DNA of 64,000 nucleotides from NCBI GenBank assembly GCA_032164245.1, contig JAVMKO010000010.1, forward strand, positions 34,112,189 through 34,176,188, written 5' to 3'. The position numbers were made by a program, and so were the translations under genes. The stretch comes from Sternotherus odoratus. Taxonomy: Eukaryota > Chordata > Testudines > Kinosternidae. Positions 57,096 to 64,000 of the stretch are shown here, piece by piece. The notes under the pieces were generated by a model. It saw only the letters and a list, made by a program, of their open reading frames with translations, was not told the DNA's origin and searched no databases. Within the stretch, counting starts at the first letter, position 1, and every line of letters begins with the position of its first letter.

Positions 57096-58094
57096 ATCAT
57101 AGCCATGGCCAAGGAGCGCTTGGAGCAGCCATGACCTACTTTGGCGGCAGCACAGGCTGGGCTGGGTCCCTGTGTAGAAGCTGACTAGCGCTGGGTGTCA
57201 ATTATTCATGGCCCAGGCCATGTTAATGCATGTGCTAAAGGTTTTTTAAAATCTCCTCTATAATTTAAAGCCCCGCAGCCCGGCAGCCCTGGCCCCCGGC
57301 TCTCCCCCGGGAGGCTTTCCACTTAGGTGAGCAAAGCTGAGATGTGGCTGGATCTGGCAGGCAGAGGGAGGGGAGGGAAGGGGAGGAGAAAGACTCACCT
57401 CAAACCAGGCCAGAGACAGCAGGGAGGAACTCTGAGTGCGGGGGAGGCTCTGGGGCAGGCTTGGGGGCTGATCTGAGAGGCCATGGACCCCAGCCCAGCC
57501 ACAAAACCGGCCCATTCCAGGGGCAGGGCTAGAGGTCCCAGAGCCAACCCTCGGAGAGGTTCTGGGGCGGGGGCAGTCTCCCAGCACAAGGGAAGGAGGC
57601 TGAGTCAGTGGCCTGGGGCCCCCAATGCAGCAAGCGAGGTCATGGTGGGTGGAGTGCCGGCGTCAACCACCAGCACCTACACACCACGGCTGCTCAGCCC
57701 CAGGCTCCAGCTGCAGGAGGCACTCTGCCAGCATCAGTCAGAGCAGGACTTTGTTCAAGGAAGGGAAGGGGCCCATTGCAGGCTCCCCAGAGCTCTTTCC
57801 CCAGCACTGCCAGCTCAGGCCCCCACCTACAGCCCTGCGGCGGCTCGCTTTCAGGAGGATACAGCAGAGTGAAGGGGCTCAGTCTCCTGGCCTGGTGCTT
57901 GGCCACACTCCTGCATCCCTGGGGATGCTGATCTCAGCTGCGAGGAGCTGCCCCCAGCCCCACCCTCCGGCCCAGAGCAGAAGGTGAAGCAGCTCTAGGC
58001 CCGGTCTGAAGCCCCACCAGGCAGGGAGCCAGAGAGGGAGGTCACTCGGAGACATTCGCTCAGGCTGCCCTGTTCGGGTCTGTTTCTCCTGCCC

Positions 58095-58155
58095 AGCGGA
58101 CGTCAGCGTGAGCCAATTCCCAGGCACCGTAGCCAGAAGGGCTATTTTTAGAGCT
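58095..58155. promoter_or_regulatory. Possible enhancer motif cluster
   Basis: A gacgtcag (CRE-like) at 58099-58106, a ccaat at 58114-58118 region and a perfect MEF2 site ctatttttag at 58142-58151 lie within 60 bases in otherwise unique DNA, followed by AT-rich sequence. This is a motif cluster only, without evidence of use. Confidence 0.25.
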
Positions 58156-61100
58156 GACTTTTTAAACTCCTTGGTTTTGCTTGTTGCCTTTATGAAGCTG
58201 CCTAGCTCTGCCCTTGGAGCGCTGGGCCTTGCTCCGGGAGAGAGAGAGAAAACAAGCCCAAGGAGCCGCGACCTTTGCAGGAGGAAGCAGACACACCAGC
58301 GGGCACCGCTGGTTGTGAGATCAGAGCCCTCACACAGCCTGCCAGGAACCAAGGTTGCCGGGGCTGCTGGGCCAGAGGCACCTCGGCCAATAGACTGCAC
58401 AGAGCCACCTAGAGTCCCGCAGGGCACACAGCAGGAACTAGCCCAGCTTAAGGCCAGGAGGGTCCCCGCTCCTCTTACAGCTGGCCAAGCAAGGGAAAAG
58501 CTGGTCCAGCTTCACACAGCTATCCCAGAGCAACCAGCCTGCAGCTGGGAACCTGCTCACAGCTAGGCTTGTCAGTCCAAGGCAGCCTGAGGCAAGCAAG
58601 GCCACTGCCCATCAGCTGCGGGGCCCGTTTCTCCTGCAGCGGAAGGGATCGGGAGTGGGCCCTTCCACATCCCTGGCTAGTTCATCATTTATTCATAGGA
58701 ACACACCTCTCCCTTCAGAGCTCAGCATGATGTTCCACTGGCCACCAAAGCAGGCCTGAGGCCATGCAGGCAGAGGGGGAGGGAGAGGGCTGCCCCTTCT
58801 ACCAGCCTAACAGCAAACGCTGGTGCTGACTGGAAGCCCACCATGCAGGACAGGCCCCTCCCTTGCTAGCTCCTAAAGCGCTCACCCAGCTGGCTTCTGC
58901 AATCCCAGCAACCCTTTAAATAGGGGGCAGATGGCAAATATTGGAACACCGAATGGCCCTCCTAGGTGACAACTCAGAGAGCAAGCTGAACCTCGCTGCA
59001 GAGAGCCACCCAGCCCTCTCTACTCCGAGGCAGGAGCACAGCAAGACAGTGGTGGAAGCCTTCCAGCTGAGCCCCTCCTGGCAGCTGATCAGAGCATCAG
59101 CCCTCAGTAGCTGGAATCCCCCAGCGAGCAGCAGGGGTGGGTTGGTCTCCTCTGCTCCAGCAGCTCTGCTTGTGGCTAAGATCTTGGGCTAATCTACCTG
59201 TAGATCAGGCCCGAGGCAGCATTCAATGGCTGGGCCAGCAGCAAAGGCTGAGGGGAGCAACTGCTAACAGGGGGCTAGGTCCACGACATGGCCCCCACTG
59301 CAAGACTAATGCTGCCTGGTGCTGGCCATGCTGTGGCTACAGCCTTGTGTCTTCTTCCCACCTTGCCTACTGAAGCTCTGCACTTAGGGCTTGGCAGCGG
59401 AGCCAGTCAGTTTGCTGCAGCAGAGGGGTGTATGAGTGCTTGAGATGTTTTCTTTCTATGGAGATCTCTGCTTCCCTTTCCTACTCAGGAAAAACAGCAA
59501 AGCATGCCCCTAGCACAGGGAGAGCCCTTCATATCCTCAGCAGAAGGGGGCAGTGAGATGGATTCAAGCCTCTGACTGATAAACCTAACCGGGGTGACAA
59601 GAAGTTGGCCCTCAAAAATGGCATTACCTCACCGGCACCTGTCTTCTCACTACTAGCCAGGGACTGAGTGTTACACAGCTGACTGCTAGAGGTAGACAGG
59701 ATTTCAGCCAGGATTTCATTGACTGTCCTCCTCCAGCACTGGAAGCTAAAACCAGAGCCCACCTTGATGCAGAGCAAGAGAAGGGGGCACGGGCAGCTTG
59801 CACTAAGCAGCAGGTGAAGTGCCTGGATGAGGTGGTCTACAACCAGGGAAACCCTCCTGCAGCAGCATCAGGCTAGGACAACACACTAGGCCTTTAGTTC
59901 TGGGGAGAGTATATAGAGGACCAGCTTCTAGTCTAGCCCTAGGAAATGTCACTACAGGAGAGGGAAGAGGCACAGATGCAGAGGGTGAACAGGGGCAGGT
60001 TCCCTTTTACTTGCAGCTTAGGGCTTTGTACAGCAAGCACCTTGGGGAAAGTATTTGACCTCATCCAACCCATGCCAAGAGCAGAGGGCCTCATGTAGAG
60101 CATGGTGTCTTTCCAGAGACAAGCAGAGAGAAAGGAACAGTCTCCTTGTGCTGCTGCCTGCAGCGAGAGTTAGACCTGAAATCTTCAGGACTGCAGTGAC
60201 CAAGCCCCCTTGACTCCTCCGGTGACTGGGCTCTGCCCGTGCTTCTCTGCAAGACCTGGTCAGTGGCACGCACAGACATTCAGTAAGGCCTGAACTTGCA
60301 CACCAGGGCCAAGTGAACACAGGATACCATTGTGTTCTACTCTGCAGATGTCACTGCCTCAGCTCTCCCCTCCTGAGTTTAATGGCACTTGTTTCACAGG
60401 GATAGCCGTGAGGTGGAGGAGGAGTGTAAGGCAGGCACATCATGCCAACATCCCACCTCTTCAGAGGAAGGCACTGTAAGAGCTTCTTCCATGTTAAGTG
60501 ACTGGACATGACCCTTCTCCTCCCAGTCAGTTAGAAGTAGGTCAGGGGCCTGATGTGTCCACTCAGCCACACAGGGTGCATCTGTTGCAAAGAGGGGAAG
60601 AGCCCTAGGAATAAGGAAGCCTCTGGCCTAGGGGAAATCACATTGTGCACAACTGATCACAGCAGTGAGGGCTGTGAAGACAATGCAGGCAGTGAGGTGA
60701 AGTATCTCCATCAATGAAGGCTCAGACACTGTGCGTGAAGCTCAAGGTAACTGTTAGTGAAGGAGCAGGTCACTGACTGAGCAGGGTCACAACCCTTTGC
60801 AGACACCAACCAGGGGTGGCCCAGAGTGGGTAGAAAGATGCCCACTCAGTGCCCTTGCCTTAGCAGGCCACACACAGAATTTGACTGGGAGGGGCAGGCT
60901 GGAAGATTTTGGTGACCAAGAGGTGATCACATGCTGTGCCCTCCAAGAGCCAGGAGACACTTAAGGTGACAGGCACTGGAGGCTCCTAGCTTGCAGGGGG
61001 GAGAAAGTCACTCTAGGGCTGGTAAGTTTGCAGCTTTTCAGAGAAACATTATCAAGCTGCTGCCTGTTTGAGTGTGCAAACCAATCCAAGCACTTTTCTG

Positions 61101-61299
61101 TCCTGTGAGAGAGTTTGTACATGTCTGAGAGAATAGAAATGCTCTTTGTTTCCTCTGACTTGTGTGAAGGTGGCCATACCTGAAGCTGTAACTTGACCCC
61201 AGGGGGAAGGGAGGTCACCTGACCTGCCTGGGGAAGGAAAGAAAAGGGAAGCTGGGTGGGCAAACGGGAGGCAGGCCAAGGTAGGATCTGGCCTCCCTA

Positions 61300-61659
61300 G
61301 GCCCCAAAAATGGATCCCGCTGAGGGGTCATATTTGCTGTATGGTCTGTGTTAGACCCTGTACCTGTCGTCGAATAAACCTCTTTTACTGGCTGGCGGAG
61401 AGTCATGTCTGACTGGAGTTGGGGGGCGCAAGACCCATGGGCTCCCTTAGGACCCTGCCTAGGTGGGCTCACTAGGGGAAGAGGGGCAGAAGGTGCTGAA
61501 TGCTCTGAGGTCAGACCCAGGAAGGTGGAAGCTGTGAAGCTTCGAGCCTTGGAGACCGGCTGTGTATGGAGAGGATGCTTCCCCCCCCTCCCTCCTCAGA
61601 GCCCTGACTGGCTTCATAGGGAGCAAGTTCCAGACCATCGCCCCGGGCACTCCGTCACA
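61300..61659 (+). mobile_element. Retroviral LTR, R-U5 part
   Basis: The segment runs from ggggtcatatttgctgtatgg through aataaa at 61373-61378, then ttactggctggcggagagtc and ggtcagacccaggaaggtgg, to an end cactccgtcaca at 61648-61659. This is the R-U5 half of a gammaretrovirus-like LTR family common in turtles, plus orientation. The U3 half and any target duplication were not identified. Confidence 0.7.
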
Positions 61660-61869
61660 ATGTCTACCAGAATGCCTGTGTTGCGCCATGGACCTGTTCC
61701 AACTGTAAAAAGGTCACAACCCTGGTGCCTCTTTCCTTACCCACAATGGACATATGACAGACCTTCCTCCTAGGGCAGTGCAGGGCTCTTCTCAGGCAGA
61801 GGGGCTTGGAGATTTCTGGTGCTCAGAAGAAAGACACCACAGACACCAGAAGAGAGTCACAGCAGCCTC

Positions 61870-63342
61870 TGGGTATATTTTTTGCATTTCATATATTATC
61901 CAGTTTCACATTCTCATAGGATCAGCAATTCTATAGCAACTTATTCTCAGAAGTCTTAATACAAGCAAGACAGCCATGGTTGTATATAATACTTAAGCAC
62001 TTCAATACCAAGCAATAAGATGCTAAAATAAAAAACAAAAATTGCACAATTTCTCATTTACTACGCCTGACTGAATCATTGTTACAGGAAAAACTTTTCT
62101 TTCAAGCTTTTAACTAAACATTAACTTATCTTACCGCATTACAGTTTTTTTTAATAATTGCACACAAAAAACCACACAAAAATTCTTTATGATGCATAAA
62201 TATTTCCTTATTACACATGGTACAAAAATACTCGTACTTTTTGTTCTGAACTCCCATAAGGATAGCTGATTTGGCAACACTGGAATCTCTCCAATCAGAA
62301 GGATGGGGGGGAGGGGTAAGGAGGGAGAAAAAAAAAAAGAACAGCTGTAAAATATCTATATATGTCTGAGGGAAAAAAAATAACCCTGACTTTTTCAAAA
62401 CAAGAGAAGAGACCGGACAAGAAACAAAACCCAGTGCATTGTACTCTAAACAAACATTTTTCAAATCTTCTGGTTGGACTAGAGAATGTGGGGTTGGGGT
62501 TGGGGGGGGGGGGGGGCGCGGATAAGGAGGGGTGAGACAAGGACAGTATTTTGAAAGCCAAGTCTTCACAGAAGCAAGATGAAAAACCTTGCTGGATCAA
62601 TAGTTAGGCCAAGACCTGTTGCTACAGTTACACAAATGCTAAAACAAACTTACACACTCACACATACACAAGTTAAATTGTTTTAAATTCATGCCAGAAA
62701 AACATGCAAAACTGATTGTCTTTCATTTCCTTCAGCAGAGCTGCATAAAGTTGAGGGCAAGGCAGCCTGAGTATTGCTCTGTACAGCTAGGCCTCATTTG
62801 GCACCAGTGTCTTGGTAGGGACAAACCCATCTGTTACCACCAGGACTGAGTCCCTCCATCTAGGCTTCAGTGGCACAGGAAGGAGAAACTCAGTCTGGGA
62901 ATCTGTTAGGGGGGAGGTGGGGGAGGGAAGGAGGAGACAGGCAGAATGCAGTCCACTGAGCTGGGGGGGTATGGATGTATTCACAGTCTAACAGGGAAGC
63001 CCACAACTCCATATCAGGAGAAATGTGAGGTGACCGCAGAGTGTCCACACACCAAATGGATGTTGATGGATCCATTACTTCATCCCTGGCACATCATTCC
63101 ATGGAGAGACAAAGAAGGGAACAAGCCAAGAAGAGACTCTGGAACACACGAGACAGGGCACACTGAGCATTGCTCTTAATTCATTTACCAGGCCACTGAG
63201 ATTACCTGCAGGGCAGATAACGTTCACCCTCACCACAGGGCACACTGAGTGACGGAGGCAGACTGCCTCCTTCCTGCTGAGGTGGTACCATTTAGCAGCA
63301 CTGGAGCTATGCCTGTGTGTCAGTATTACCCAGGCGCTCACA
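61870..63342 (-). other. Putative 3' UTR of the minus-strand gene
   Basis: After the stop codon at 63345-63343 the minus strand runs through repeat-free sequence that becomes AT-rich below 62700. It contains an attaaa signal (minus, plus 62151-62156) and an aatata near 61890. No transposon ends interrupt it, in contrast to the rest of the window. Long T runs at 62320-62335 and 62380-62388 on the minus strand are typical of UTR DNA. The end point near 61870 is a guess from where the UTR-like sequence stops, next to the LTR fragment. Confidence 0.4.
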
Positions 63343-63469
63343 TTAAGGAATGGGTTTGGAGAATAGCTGTGCTGGACTTGCAGCAGGCATGATGGGACTC
63401 AGTTTACTACCAGGATCACCAGTTTTTACACACTTACTCTTCATTACCTTTAAGGAGTCTTCAAGCCAG
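63343..63469 (-). CDS. Putative last coding exon of an unidentified gene
   Basis: On the minus strand ctcactctgcttgcag (ending 63470) is a good acceptor. The next bases, C then TGG at 63468, open WLEDSLKVMKSKCVKTGD, and the frame continues through a Pro/Ala/Ser-rich tail ending QLFSKPIP and a TAA stop at 63345-63343. That is 42 codons with the split one. The exon needs two bases from the upstream exon, and the candidate exon at 63867-63936 supplies CA in its open frame, giving a His codon. An internal gtaagt (63430 region) could be an alternative donor. I do not recognise the protein. The composition is protein-like, with a charged helix then a low-complexity tail. Confidence 0.5.
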
Positions 63470-63866
63470 CTGCAAGCAGAGTGAGCTGATCTGACATTCA
63501 GACCATTAATCCAACACACCCAGGCCAATGTTTAGCATTAATTTGGCCAAAGTTTTCTATGCAGTCCTTGGGCTGGGGTCACGCCAGCTATTGGGAACAA
63601 GCAGGCCCCAGAACTCAGGTTAGTAGAGGATGATAAAAAGGGAATTCTGCTACTCCAGTCCCTACATTGTCTAATCAGGATGCTGTAGGAGGAGACCTGT
63701 GGGCGATTGAGAATGTTTGCCCCTCACATACAAGTCCCACTCAAGGCAGCAAGGCCAGGCCAGGCTTCCATGCAGCCTGGAGGTCGGGAATGCAAGGACC
63801 TAGAACCGATAACTGCACTGTCCCCCCAGCAGTGGCCTAGGCCCACTTCCAAGCAGACATACTTAC

Positions 63867-63936
63867 TGAAGAACTAACAAAACTGACGAGACTTCCATCC
63901 TTGCTGGGTAGCTTCGGAGGGAGGATACCAGCGCAT
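63867..63936 (-). CDS. Putative penultimate coding exon, partial gene
   Basis: On the minus strand ggctttctcttccag (acceptor, AG at 63938-63937) is followed by 70 bases and a donor gtaagtatg (GT at 63866-63865), both close to consensus. In the frame that fits the next exon it reads [20 protein letters not shown] and then VL, with a split codon on each side; the join gives LVLHWLED. The helix-like hydrophobic pattern suits a repeat or helical domain. A second frame ([15 protein letters not shown]) is also open but does not match the phase of the next exon. Upstream exons lie beyond the right edge. No symbol is offered. Confidence 0.5.
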
Positions 63937-64000
63937 CTGGAAGAGAAAGCCATTCCGCCACTGTGAGAACATGTTGCTAACACAGAGACCAGAGACTTGG

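Larger units (their letters stand above)
53455..61299. other. Long stretch with no supported gene
   Basis: About 7.8 kb of mostly unique-looking, moderately GC-rich DNA. I checked the longer frames at 54611-55018, 55062-55610, 57879-58427 and 58108-58566. None has recognisable domains, and overlapping frames of similar length lie on the opposite strand. Two local features are listed separately: a CA-rich minisatellite and a possible enhancer. Confidence 0.55.

Noticed and set aside
58108..58566. 152-residue frame near the motif cluster
   Set aside because: An opposing minus-strand frame of 182 residues overlaps it, and neither shows domains or splice support.
63867..63936. Alternative reading [15 protein letters not shown] for the putative exon
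   Set aside because: The frame is open, but joining it to the next exon gives a stop at once (CTG GCT TGA), whereas the other frame continues.

Overview
The window looks like intergenic vertebrate DNA, most probably from a turtle (Testudines). The evidence is two tRNA-derived SINEs with a CR1-like tail (4875-5068, 50977-51178), CR1 LINE copies of several ages ending in ATTCTATGAT-type repeats, many solo LTRs of retrovirus type, a MIR/CORE-SINE (33780-33965), many hAT, pogo and Harbinger-type DNA transposons, and no long open reading frame resembling a host protein. Species cannot be fixed from this window.

Layout. 1-7200 is mostly unassigned DNA with a Harbinger remnant, a SINE and CR1-tail fragments. 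7205-10730 is one CR1 split by two solo LTRs, each with a 4-bp target duplication. 11500-17480 holds CR1 pieces, a small LTR, and an inverted-repeat-bounded island of strand-alternating G/C minisatellite with a 46-bp VNTR. 18110-18473 and 52305-52812 are two copies, in opposite orientation, of one GC-rich hAT MITE, each with a perfect 8-bp duplication. 19338-21913 is CR1 and LTR material with a CR1 nested in the LTR. 24510-27630 is a hAT-type element with a perfect 8-bp duplication (gttgcaat) that carries a GC-rich promoter-like region and an intact first coding exon resembling G-protein-coupled receptor kinase 5/6, with a pogo/Tigger-type element nested in it. 29175-30325 is another GC-rich hAT-type element that shares internal modules with the pogo-type element and with the MITE pair. 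31300-53100 mixes MITEs, a minus-strand CR1, MIR, LTRs and a broken Harbinger transposase (43380-44345). 53100-61300 is largely unique-looking, with no gene I can support.

The right edge appears to hold the 3' end of a minus-strand host gene: two putative exons (63936-63867 and 63469-63343) with good splice sites, matching phase, a stop codon, and about 1.5 kb of UTR-like sequence to roughly 61870. I do not recognise the protein. Otherwise the window is a record of transposon nesting. Its most interesting part is the capture of promoter and exon DNA by GC-rich DNA transposons.
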